DNA from: an uncultured beta proteobacterium
Lineage (GTDB): Bacteria > Pseudomonadota > Gammaproteobacteria > Burkholderiales > Burkholderiaceae_C
Direction of reading: 5' to 3'
Assembly: GCA_903945325.1 (NCBI GenBank)
Contig: CAJAVE010000269.1
Span: forward strand, 1 to 64,000
Length of the DNA: 64,000 nt
The notes beneath the pieces were generated by a model, which was given only the letters and a program-made list of their open reading frames with translations, was not told the DNA's origin and searched no databases. This document shows positions 38,525-46,604 of the stretch, one piece after another. Position 1 is the stretch's first letter. Each line of letters opens with the position of its first letter. The translations under genes were made by a program, and so were the position numbers.

Positions 38525-38859
38525 AACAGCTTGAAGTTCAAATCATGGGGCAAACCTATTTGCTGGGCTGCCCAGAAGGCGGCGACTCCCGTTTACTCGA
38601 AGCAGTAGAGCGCGTCGACACTGCCATGTGCAAGATTCGCGATGCGGGCAAGGTGCGCGCTCGGGACCGCATCGCGGTACTGGCAGCGCTGAATCTGGCA
38701 TTTGACGTGCCAGACCGCACACCGGCTGTACCTGCCACCATTTCAAATGACCCACCGGTTGCGGCGTCCACCCCGCAGGGTACCGACTCCGATGTGTTAC
38801 TGGTGTCTCTATTGGAGCGACTGGACCAGGCACTTGGAAATGACGGCAGACTGCTGTAA
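38521..38859 (+). CDS. zapA: cell division protein ZapA
   Basis: A 112-residue ZapA. The N-terminal domain has KQLEVQIMGQTYLLGCPEGG and a C-terminal coiled coil with VSLLERLDQAL. RARDRIAVLAALNLAFD is the conserved middle. It bundles FtsZ filaments at midcell. The position directly before the 6S RNA gene is the widely conserved zapA-ssrS arrangement. Confidence 0.92.
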   Translation: MKQLEVQIMGQTYLLGCPEGGDSRLLEAVERVDTAMCKIRDAGKVRARDRIAVLAALNLAFDVPDRTPAVPATISNDPPVAASTPQGTDSDVLLVSLLERLDQALGNDGRLL

Positions 38860-38885
38860 ACCCCAACGATTGCACGCGATAGGCC

Positions 38886-38891
38886 TACAAT
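38886..38891 (+). promoter_or_regulatory. -10 element of the 6S RNA gene
   Basis: TACAAT lies seven bases before the deduced 5' end of 6S RNA. No good -35 hexamer is seen at the standard distance. Confidence 0.5.
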
Positions 38892-38898
38892 CGTCCGT

Positions 38899-39073
38899 GT
38901 CTGCAGTGCCCGCCGGGCTTTATATTTCCTTGTACCAATGCTCTTAGAGCTCGGGCCTGGAACATTGCCTTGCTAGCGTGATCATCTCGCGTTAGATGAA
39001 CCCAAAGCTTGCGCTGACCTAGCCCACCTGAACCCCGGTTCAGGATGCCGGTCCGGTGGCACTGCAGACACCT
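38899..39073 (+). ncRNA. ssrS: 6S RNA
   Basis: About 175 nt directly after zapA. The ends form the closing stem: GTCTGCAGTGCC at the 5' side is a perfect complement of GGCACTGCAGAC at the 3' side, followed by CGCCGG pairing with CCGGT. Between them lies an interrupted long hairpin with a central bulge region, as in 6S RNA, which mimics an open promoter and binds sigma-70 RNA polymerase. Size, closing stem, TACAAT upstream and the zapA linkage support the call. Its last 46 bases are the attachment site of the element that follows; a diverged duplicate lies at 50566-50612. Confidence 0.85.
39028..39073 (+). other. attL-like direct repeat, 3' end of 6S RNA
   Basis: 46 bases from CTGAACCCCGGTTCAGGATG to GCAGACACCT. 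They align to 50566-50612 with 43 identical positions, three substitutions and one inserted base. This left copy keeps perfect pairing with the 5' end of 6S RNA. Confidence 0.85.
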
Positions 39074-39150
39074 ATTACCTATTTCTCCAATGAAAAAGCT
39101 GGGGAGTTCTCTTAAGTCACATCATGAGGTATCATGAAATTCCAACTACT

Positions 39151-39162
39151 TTGTTGGTACTT
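39151..39162 (+). other. integrase arm-type site, left
   Basis: TTGTTGGTACTT, found again at 50522-50533. It lies between the att repeat and the integrase start codon. Confidence 0.5.
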
Positions 39163-39175
39163 TTGATGGCACCAG

Positions 39176-40336
39176 ATGGCACTCTCAGACCTCCAAATTC
39201 GCCGGACTGATAAACCAGGTAAGTATGCTGACGGTCGCGGCCTCTTCCTACAGGTGACACCCCGCGGCGGCAAGTACTGGCGCTACTCCTACCGTTATGG
39301 TGGAAAGCAAAGGACCCTTGCTCTCGGAATCTATCCTGATATCGGTCTAGCCAAGGCACGCGAACTGCACCAAGAAGCTCGCTCCCAGCTTGCACAAGGG
39401 ATTGACCCCAGTGCCCAAAAGCAGGTTGTTAAAGCCCGCAAAGCCAACACCTTTGAGTCATTGGCTTCCGATTGGCTAAGTCGCCAGACCCTAAAAGACA
39501 TCACGCGAGACAAGCTGCACCTGTGGATTGAGCGTGAATGCCGTCCGTTGGCCTCTATGGAAGTGACAGCGATTACCGCACGTGACATATTGACGGTAGC
39601 CCATGTTGTGGAATCCTCCAGTGCTGACCGTGCCCGCAGAATAGTTGCGATGTGCGGCCAAATTCTGCGCTATGGCGTGGCAACTGGGCGAGCAGAACGA
39701 GACCCAACAGGTGATTTACGCGGTGCCCTTGCCGCGCCACCAGGTGGTAACTTCACAGCTATCACCGACCCCGTGAATTTGGCCAAGCTCATGCACGCCA
39801 TTTATGCCTTTCATGGAAATTTACTGACTGTATCCGCCCTCAAACTATCGGCACTCACATTTACACGGCCTGGTGAATTGCGGGCGGCCTTATGGACTGA
39901 GATTGAAAACGACACCTGGTCCATACCCGCAGCACGCATGAAGATGGAGCGCGACCACATCGTTCCGCTATCAACCCAAGCGTTATCTGTCCTGGAGGGC
40001 TTGCCGCGCACCAGCATATATGTGCTGCCAATGCAGAAAGATGATGATCGACCCATGGCGGCCAATACAGTGGCTGATGCCATCCGGAAACTAGGGTTTA
40101 AACACACCGCCCATGGTTTCCGGGCCACTGCGCGCACCATTCTGGATGAAGTACTGAATCAAAAAGTTGACCTTATAGAGCATCAGCTAGCTCATGCGGT
40201 CAAAGATGCCAATGGTCGGGCTTACAACCGCACAACGCACCTACCAGCGCGTAGGCAAATGATGCAGGTATGGGCCGACTATCTGGACAAGCTGCGCATT
40301 GGTGCGGACGTTATCCAACTACGCACAGCGACATAA
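39176..40336 (+). CDS. P4-type tyrosine integrase
   Basis: A 386-residue site-specific recombinase. The N-terminal DUF4102 arm-binding domain has LSDLQIRRTDKPGKYADGRG, LFLQVTPRGGKYWRYSYRYG and LALGIYPDIGLAKAREL. The core-binding domain occupies about 100-190. The catalytic domain has Arg in FTRPGELRAALW, His-x-x-Arg in AHGFRATAR, and the nucleophile Tyr in GRAYNR, ten residues after LAH. All active-site residues are present. It starts about 100 bp from the 6S RNA end and reads into the element, as usual for integrases that use an RNA gene 3' end. It should catalyse integration and, with an excisionase, excision. Confidence 0.93.
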   Translation: MALSDLQIRRTDKPGKYADGRGLFLQVTPRGGKYWRYSYRYGGKQRTLALGIYPDIGLAKARELHQEARSQLAQGIDPSAQKQVVKARKANTFESLASDWLSRQTLKDITRDKLHLWIERECRPLASMEVTAITARDILTVAHVVESSSADRARRIVAMCGQILRYGVATGRAERDPTGDLRGALAAPPGGNFTAITDPVNLAKLMHAIYAFHGNLLTVSALKLSALTFTRPGELRAALWTEIENDTWSIPAARMKMERDHIVPLSTQALSVLEGLPRTSIYVLPMQKDDDRPMAANTVADAIRKLGFKHTAHGFRATARTILDEVLNQKVDLIEHQLAHAVKDANGRAYNRTTHLPARRQMMQVWADYLDKLRIGADVIQLRTAT

Positions 40337-40442
40337 ATCAGTTTTGACCACGCCTAGCCATCGGCTGATCCCCGATGGTGAAAATGAGTTTCCCCTGACT
40401 CGCTGGCGCTGGTTCATTAATAGGGTGTTTAGGGGCGCGGGG

Positions 40443-41474
40443 ATGGGTAACTTAGAGAATGGCACTAAGATCATTTACGAACCTGAGCCGGGCGAACCAT
40501 GCTGGCCATTTTGGGGGTTGCTTGAGGCGGTTACGGTTCCACCGACGCTACGCCTTAGCTTGGGCCAATCCGGCATCAGATTCAAAAAGATTCCGTCCGA
40601 TTTCTTTGCACGGTCAGAGCCAATTGGTCGTCAGGCCCTGAGGCTACTGCAACGGCGCACCATCGGGGAGTTACGCGTAGCAGCTACGGAGATACGCGCA
40701 GCAATTGCACACGCTGTCGTGGAAAGCACGGACATTGCCATCTATGACCTCATCACAAGACCGTGCATAAATGGTGGGGCTCAACTGCACATTGAGCTCG
40801 ACGACGCTCCATTGACAGCGCGTGAAATCAGTGACTTGCTTGAAAGCTGGGCAACAAAATGGGATGACCCAACCGGTCTACCAAATCGTGACGGTCTGAG
40901 CGACCTTGATGCGTTGCGCTGGTTCGGCCGACGTCAATACGGTGAGAAACTTTGGTATGGGTTGATTGAACCCGATGAATCAGAGATCTATGCTGTGTTG
41001 GCATTGATGCTTATTTGTGCAGCGGTACATGTAAGCCAACTCTATAAGGATTGCAGTGTTCCCAACCCTGCTGATCCAACGGTGTGGCAGCTAAAGGTCT
41101 TCGGCTGGGCAACTATCAATGCTGTGGAGGCCATCGCATATGCAGAACGCCTGGAATCAGAGCAAGAGATCAGACAGGACCATGACCGCAAGCAAGAAAC
41201 AAGTCTTGACGACGCGCTATCACAAAAAACTAGTGAACGGGCGATTCACGCCGCTACCAAGCGCCACGCACCAAGCAATGCTGCACGAGACTGGGTTCGC
41301 CAGGAATGGGCTCTCCATCACGACAGCTATTCCGGTAACAAGTCTGAGTTTTCCAGAACTTACGTTGCACGCGTCAAGAATGAGTTTCAGGATTCAAAAG
41401 GCGACCCACTGATCGTGACCGAAAAAACGATCCGTGACGTGTGGTTAAAGAGTCCCCCGGCTGCTGGCAAATAG
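40443..41474 (+). CDS. hypothetical protein of the element
   Basis: 343 residues from ATG 40443. The frame is open back to 40299 inside the integrase end, with only TTG/GTG starts there, and the extension (FPLTRWRWFINRVFRG) looks coding-like, so the true start may be upstream. I do not recognise the family. It is rich in charged residues, with one hydrophobic stretch (AVLALMLICAAVHVS). The C-terminus, AARDWVRQEWALHHDSYSGN to VTEKTIRDVWL, resembles tail segments of proteins often found next to integrases and AlpA genes. No catalytic motif is evident. Its position between int and alpA suggests a regulatory or accessory role, but this is a guess. Confidence 0.65.
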   Translation: MGNLENGTKIIYEPEPGEPCWPFWGLLEAVTVPPTLRLSLGQSGIRFKKIPSDFFARSEPIGRQALRLLQRRTIGELRVAATEIRAAIAHAVVESTDIAIYDLITRPCINGGAQLHIELDDAPLTAREISDLLESWATKWDDPTGLPNRDGLSDLDALRWFGRRQYGEKLWYGLIEPDESEIYAVLALMLICAAVHVSQLYKDCSVPNPADPTVWQLKVFGWATINAVEAIAYAERLESEQEIRQDHDRKQETSLDDALSQKTSERAIHAATKRHAPSNAARDWVRQEWALHHDSYSGNKSEFSRTYVARVKNEFQDSKGDPLIVTEKTIRDVWLKSPPAAGK

Positions 41475-41574
41475 GCCGGGCTGCCTGGCAAACGGGCCGG
41501 GATGCCCGGCATTCGGGTACTGACAATTAGCATCGGTCCAAACAAACTCGGGTTTTCATTTAAGGAATCCCGAC

Positions 41575-41874
41575 ATGTCACCCAAAATCACATCCGTTAA
41601 AACGCCAATTGCATCCAGCATTCCGGCGGCAAAACCAACAATCCATCACTCGGTCTTCGACGCCTACGCCGACAGCGCCTTTGTTCGAGAATCACAACTG
41701 GTACGTAGTCCCAAGCGTCCGGAGCATCCAGCACCACTGCCATTCAGCGCACCGACCCTTTGGCGCAAAGTGGCGGCAGGTACTTTCCCCAAGCCCATCA
41801 AATTATCAGAGCGAGTGACATGCTGGAAGGTCAGTGAAGTCCGGGCCTGGATGACGGCACAAGCCATGGCGTAA
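41575..41874 (+). CDS. AlpA-family regulator / excisionase-like protein
   Basis: 99 residues. The C-terminal 55 residues form the AlpA winged-helix core: FSAPTLWRKVAAGTFPKPIK followed by LSERVTCWKVSEVRAWM. The N-terminal 45 residues are a Thr/Pro/Ala-rich extension. AlpA proteins activate the integrase or act as excisionases in P4- and CP4-type elements. This one sits 100 bp after the unknown gene and 13 bp before the replication gene, so it may be cotranscribed with the latter. Confidence 0.85.
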   Translation: MSPKITSVKTPIASSIPAAKPTIHHSVFDAYADSAFVRESQLVRSPKRPEHPAPLPFSAPTLWRKVAAGTFPKPIKLSERVTCWKVSEVRAWMTAQAMA

Positions 41875-41887
41875 GGATCGACACACC

Positions 41888-44800
41888 ATGAACGCCAACA
41901 CCATGCAAAAGGCCGCTGGAGCGACTAACTCCAACGGCCAACACACTGACACCAACAGTGTCAATTCTGGCACTAACGACACCACCAGTAAAGTCGTTGC
42001 GCCGACCCCAGTCCCCAAACCTAACAGGGCCGCCATTCTGGATGCGCTGATGGTGCTATACGATCCAGCTGATGTGGTCGAGCTTCGTGCAATTAGCACC
42101 AACGGCCGCAAGCGTACTGATTCTGGCTACTTTGATGCCGACCACCGTGACGATCTAGCGGACTATGCGATGGGACTGAGTGAAAGTGGTGCTGCGGTTT
42201 ACACCACGTTAAACGCAGTTAATCCCCAGTTACTGAGTCGATATTCCAATCGCCTTGAAGTCAACGCCAGTTCCACTACCACCGACAAGGATGTGACACG
42301 GCGGCGCCAGTTGCTAATTGATCTTGACCCAGTGCGTCCATCTGGCACAAGTGCGACGGACGCACAGCTTGAGGCAGCTAGGATCAAAGCTTGTGAGATT
42401 TACACCTACCTAGAGAGTATCGGTTGGCCTGCGCCTGCAACTGCCTTATCAGGCAACGGCTACCACCTGCTTTACGCTATCGATCTGCCCAACGATGACG
42501 CTTCAACTGCGTTAGTGAAGGCGGTGTTGCTGGCGCTGGCTGATCGCTTTGACGATGCCCACACCAAGGTCGATCGCGCTGTTTTCAATGCGGGGCGGAT
42601 AACCAAGCTGTATGGCACTGTTGCCAACAAGGGCGACCATACAGCGACCGCCCCATGGCGGCGGTCATGCCTGATGGACACCCCTGCGCGGGTCGTGGTG
42701 AAAGTGGCGCAGCTTGCCATGGTTCAACCACCAGCACGGGCAGCGACACCCGACACAAGGCCTGCTACTGTTGCCGATACATCCACAGCGGGAAGTTTCA
42801 ATCTGGAGGACTTCTTTGGACGGCATAGCATTGCCTACACCACCGACCTGCACGATGGTCGTGAGCGGTTCAAGCTGGCACGGTGCCCCTTCAACCCCGA
42901 GCACGTCAATGGTGAAGCAGCGGTGTTTCGTCCACCATCGGGGCCACTGGGCTTCAAGTGCCAGCACGATTCCTGTTCAGACAATCACTGGAAGCAAGTA
43001 CGGGAGTTGCTGGATGGGCCGCAACAGGGCGGCGTGAACTCAGTGGCCGCTGGTGCAAGTAATGTGGGGGCTACATTTCATGTAGACACTATTTCAAGCG
43101 AAGACGAACAGCGCTTGCGCGGTGCCCTTGCTGCTATTCCAGCAACCGCCTGTCTGAAAAACCATACTGCAGCGCAGGTCATCGGCATGGCCTTGCGCCA
43201 TATGCCCAGTGGCATTGCCGAAGACCTAGGCAGGGCAATGTGTGGCGAATGGGATGCATTGACCGGTGGAGTGGCACTAGCGGTGTTTGACAAAAGCGAT
43301 CCGCACTATTCGGCACGTAAGCCGCTGGGACTGGCTAGCGTGTATGCGATGGCGCAGATGCATGGTTGGTCGGATTCAGAGCCTTGGTCAGCACCAACTC
43401 TATTGCCTGTTGGGTTGCCCCCTGTGATGCCTTTTACCGACGACCTACTGCCTGTAGCTTTGCGGCCCTGGGTGATGGATATTGCCCACAGGATGCAATG
43501 CCCCCCGGACTTCTCAGCAGTTGGCGCTATTGCAGCGATATCTAGCCTGATCGGGGCTCGTGCTGTGGTTCAACCTAAGCAACACGATAACTGGCAGGTC
43601 GTTCCAAATCTTTGGGCACTCATTGTGGGCAGGCCGGGCGTGATGAAATCCCCGGCGCTTGGTCAAGTCATGATGCCCTTGAATCAGATGGAAGCGACCG
43701 CGCGCAAGCTATTTCAGACGGTGCATGAGTCATGGGAGCTGGACTGCAAGGTGTCAAAGATTCAGGACGATGCCAATGAGAAGAAAGCTAAGGGCCTGAT
43801 TGACAAGGGCAACACAGCAGCAGCGCGTCAACTACTGACACCCAGCGCCACTCCGGCAGAACCCACCATGCGCAGCTACGTGGAGACCAATACCACTATG
43901 GAGGCTCTGGGCGTAACGCTCCAGCAGAATCCTTGGGGTTTGATCGTTTATCGAGATGAGATTTTTAGCTTTTTGACAACGTTGGATAGTGAAGACAACC
44001 AGGAGGCTAGAGGCTTCTACCTTCAGGGCTATGACGGAAACCAAGGCTACAAATTCAAGCGCATCACTCGCAGTGAGACTTGGCTGGATCGTGTGTGCAT
44101 TGCCATGCTGGGTGGCATCCAGCCAGGCAAAATTCAACGTTACGTGAGGGATGCGGTATCTGGCGGTAATGGCGATGATGGCTTGTTGCAACGGTTTGGT
44201 TTGACGGTATGGCCAGACATTGAAGCAGAGTTCAAACTGGTTGACCAATGGCCAGACACCCAGGCTAAACAAGCCGCCTGGGCAGTATTTGAACGCCTGG
44301 CACCGTTGCAGCCTCTGAATGACACCGAGCCCGTGGTGTGGCGATTCACTCCAGAAGCACAAGCCCTGTTCTTTGATTGGCTGGTTCCCTTTGAAACCGA
44401 GATTCGCAGCGATGAACTTCACCCAGCCATGGTGTCCCATCTGGCCAAGTACCGCAAACTAATCCCGGCCTTGGCGCTGATCTTTGCCCTGATTGATACA
44501 CCTGACAGCGGTGGCGTGATCCATGAAGCTGAACTGAGGCGCGCACTGGCTATGGGGGAGTATCTGCGTAGCCATGCAAACCGCCTCTATGCGGCGGCAA
44601 CGACCCCAGAGACCAAGGCCGCTGAAACCCTACTATCCAAGATCAAGGCAGGAAAGTTGGTTGGCGGCGACGGTGCAGTCTCAAGCAGGTTCACACCCCG
44701 GCTAGTAGCTAAGAAAAGTTGGTCTGGCTTGGGATCGTCAGCTGATGTACGCAAAGCCGCCGACTTGCTGGTGGACTATGACTACTTGCGCCGTGAAGTA

Positions 44801-44899
44801 GAGCCAGTTGGTGCATCCGGTGGCAGACCGAGCGTGTGCTATGTAATCAATCCAGAAGTACTTCAAGGCGTTACAGCGGGAACCCCCTTGCATTGTTGA
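41888..44899 (+). CDS. PrimPol / zinc-finger / DUF3987 replication protein
   Basis: 1003 residues with an upstream AAGGA. After a Thr/Asn-rich leader, residues about 55-260 look like an archaeo-eukaryotic primase: LIDLDPVRP (acidic motif I, ~143), SGNGYHLLY (motif II His, ~187) and VDRAVFNAGRITKLYGT (motif III, ~228). Residues about 331-370 hold a CHC2-like zinc site, RCPFNPEH and GFKCQHDSC. From about 510 onward is the DUF3987 helicase-like domain with a P-loop variant VGRPGVMKSPA (~580) and IVYRDEIFSFL (~685). The C-terminus is a winged-helix-like segment ending near VCYVINPE. It probably primes and unwinds the element's DNA, as P4 alpha does. Biochemical activity is inferred. Confidence 0.8.
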   Translation: MNANTMQKAAGATNSNGQHTDTNSVNSGTNDTTSKVVAPTPVPKPNRAAILDALMVLYDPADVVELRAISTNGRKRTDSGYFDADHRDDLADYAMGLSESGAAVYTTLNAVNPQLLSRYSNRLEVNASSTTTDKDVTRRRQLLIDLDPVRPSGTSATDAQLEAARIKACEIYTYLESIGWPAPATALSGNGYHLLYAIDLPNDDASTALVKAVLLALADRFDDAHTKVDRAVFNAGRITKLYGTVANKGDHTATAPWRRSCLMDTPARVVVKVAQLAMVQPPARAATPDTRPATVADTSTAGSFNLEDFFGRHSIAYTTDLHDGRERFKLARCPFNPEHVNGEAAVFRPPSGPLGFKCQHDSCSDNHWKQVRELLDGPQQGGVNSVAAGASNVGATFHVDTISSEDEQRLRGALAAIPATACLKNHTAAQVIGMALRHMPSGIAEDLGRAMCGEWDALTGGVALAVFDKSDPHYSARKPLGLASVYAMAQMHGWSDSEPWSAPTLLPVGLPPVMPFTDDLLPVALRPWVMDIAHRMQCPPDFSAVGAIAAISSLIGARAVVQPKQHDNWQVVPNLWALIVGRPGVMKSPALGQVMMPLNQMEATARKLFQTVHESWELDCKVSKIQDDANEKKAKGLIDKGNTAAARQLLTPSATPAEPTMRSYVETNTTMEALGVTLQQNPWGLIVYRDEIFSFLTTLDSEDNQEARGFYLQGYDGNQGYKFKRITRSETWLDRVCIAMLGGIQPGKIQRYVRDAVSGGNGDDGLLQRFGLTVWPDIEAEFKLVDQWPDTQAKQAAWAVFERLAPLQPLNDTEPVVWRFTPEAQALFFDWLVPFETEIRSDELHPAMVSHLAKYRKLIPALALIFALIDTPDSGGVIHEAELRRALAMGEYLRSHANRLYAAATTPETKAAETLLSKIKAGKLVGGDGAVSSRFTPRLVAKKSWSGLGSSADVRKAADLLVDYDYLRREVEPVGASGGRPSVCYVINPEVLQGVTAGTPLHC

Positions 44900-44930
44900 T
44901 AAATCAGTAATGCCTCAGGTGGGGGCTACG

Positions 44931-44979
44931 AAACCTACAAAACCCACTGAGTGACATCAGTATGGGGTTTTGTAGGTTT
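44931..44979. other. perfect 15-bp inverted repeat after the replication gene
   Basis: AAACCTACAAAACCC (44931-44945) and GGGTTTTGTAGGTTT (44965-44979) with a 19-base spacer, 32 bp after the stop of the PrimPol gene. The right arm is followed by TGCTGTC rather than a long T-run. It may be a terminator or part of a replication origin. Confidence 0.7.
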
Positions 44980-45370
44980 TGCTGTCTTCTCCCAGGCACC
45001 GCCAGAATATATGGGGTAGTAATGGATATTCACTGGCTTAGGTCACCACTGGTCGTGGCATAGGAAATTTTTAAATTTTTTGTGAACAAAAAATGATGCC
45101 GGAGCTCAAGGTTGGGTGAAATTTACAAAATGGGTACGAGGGCAGTACCAACGGGTCAAAGGTAGAAAACAAAAACACCCCCCCCGCATCAAGCCCTGCA
45201 CAGTTTTCAACCCATGCCCACCCCCTAATGCGTGGTCATGTGCCCCTACAAGTCGCTTCGCTTGGTTTCCAGGTCACATCACCGCTTTTCACACGTTCGG
45301 CGGCTGGGTATGTCAATCAGTGCAATAGGCGTTGCTACGCCCCTTGCAGAGGCTGCAGAGGTGCTTGGTA

Positions 45371-46031
45371 AGTGCTTCGCAATGGTGGTCAGTGCGCTGT
45401 GGCGCAGACGTGGCTACGGCTCGCTGGCGCATCGTGCTGGAGTCGCTGTTGCCAGCAGCGTGACCATGCAGCCCTTTTTAAGTCGTGCCTTTGTTAAAAA
45501 AGGCCACATCGTCACTTTCACCAGATCGACGGTTGGTTGTGCTGGTCAGTGGCAAAGGCTGGGTACAGCCATTGCCAGGATTCACGCATTCAAAGCATGT
45601 GCTTCGCAAGTGTCAATCAGTGCGCTGTGGCGCAGACATGGCCGCTACGCTCTCAGCTTCGACCAGCAGCGTGACCATGAACCACACTGCAAGTCGTGCC
45701 TTGGTTGCAGAGTGGCACATCGTCACTTGTCATGGGTTTAAAGTTCTGTGGGTCTGATCAGTGGCAAAGGCGGATTACCGCCATTGCCAAAATGCACAGT
45801 GTCATCACCAGTTGCTTCGCAAAGATGGCAGCATGAGCGCTGTGGCGCTGGGTGATGATCTCGCCTCGCTTGCGCATCGTGGCTGGCATTCCAGATCCAC
45901 CGCTACTGGTGATCCACAGCTACGGCAAAGTTACATAACGCCCCACTGCATGAAGTGCAGGTCCAGCCACTCGCAAGCTCGCTTTGTGGCCCTACACCGC
46001 TACGCGCCCTTTGGATTTACGCAGTAGGCGT
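45371..46031. repeat. imperfect tandem repeat, about 215-bp unit, three copies
   Basis: Copy 1 is 45371-45597, copy 2 45598-45810, and copy 3 (degenerate) 45811-46031. Shared blocks in order: GCTTCGCAA (45373, 45601, 45814); hairpin A NGCGC-TGTG-GCGCN (45393, 45621, 45836); CAGCAGCGTGACCATG (45453, 45664); AAGTCGTGCCTT (45480, 45691); CACATCGTCACTT; and hairpin B TGGCAA-A-GGCNG-loop-CNGCC-A-TTGCCA (45550, 45762). Both hairpins differ between copies by paired changes that keep the stem. The unit is not coding. Confidence 0.75.
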
Positions 46032-46035
46032 TATG
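45934..46035. other. attC-like imperfect palindrome
   Basis: CATAACGCC (45934-45942) and GGCGTTATG (46027-46035) are perfect complements. Inside them, after 2 and 1 unpaired bases, ACTGC pairs with GCAGT. The outer arm followed by a small bulge and an inner arm recalls integron attC sites. No integron integrase is present. Confidence 0.35.
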
Positions 46036-46604
46036 CAAAATTGCCTTCACTGGAGCGGTCACCAGCCGCCTGCACTCCCAGGCCGCTTCGCGCCCTACGT
46101 ACAGTCGTCTGTCGCCCTAGCGGTGTTCTGGCGTTGTGGCATATGTCAGGCGCTTTGCGCATTGTTCTGGTTTGTGGCCTACGGCCAGGCATCTTGTGTT
46201 TGCCCCTGCCCACCCTGGGCTGGCTTGCTTCGCAAGCATCGCCCGCGCGGTCTGCCCGTCTGCCCCCCAAGGGGGCTCCCTCAGAACCGCGCAAAGCCAC
46301 ACCGCCGGTCATGCCCTTGTTGCCACCAATAATGCCAGCTCTATCACCGAGCACTTTTCACCCCTGTGCTAGAAGCAAGAAAAAGAAGCCCGCCACCATG
46401 AGGCAATCTAAGAATCATGCGCTGGTGAGGGGCTTCAATCCTACCAACTGGGGTAGCTGTCGCGCTACGAGGCACACCTGGATCAAAAGTATGAACGCGG
46501 CTTGGTGATGCCGATCAAGCACAGTCCTAATTAGCTTTGAAGCAAAGCCCAGGGCTGTTCGACAATCAAACCAAAAAAACCCACCACGGCTAAAAAGCAA
46601 ACGA

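Larger units (their letters stand above)
44900..46604. other. non-coding region of the element with structured repeats
   Basis: About 1.7 kb with no convincing gene on either strand. Open frames of 90-175 codons exist, but they arise from the DNA repeats, are rich in Arg/Ser/Cys/His and resemble no family. The region contains a 15-bp inverted repeat (44931-44979), an AT-rich stretch (45060-45095), three imperfect units of about 215 bp (45371-46031) and many short palindromes such as GCTTGC-TTC-GCAAGC (near 46225). It could hold the replication origin or a non-coding RNA of the element. Confidence 0.6.

Noticed and set aside
45371-46031. CRISPR array
   Set aside because: The repeat unit is about 215 bp and imperfect, with no short identical repeats and unique spacers, and no cas genes are present.
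45232-46508. Open frames of 90-175 codons in the non-coding part of the element
   Set aside because: They overlap one another in several frames, repeat because the DNA repeats, have odd composition rich in Arg, His, Cys and Ser, and lack ribosome sites and any family resemblance.
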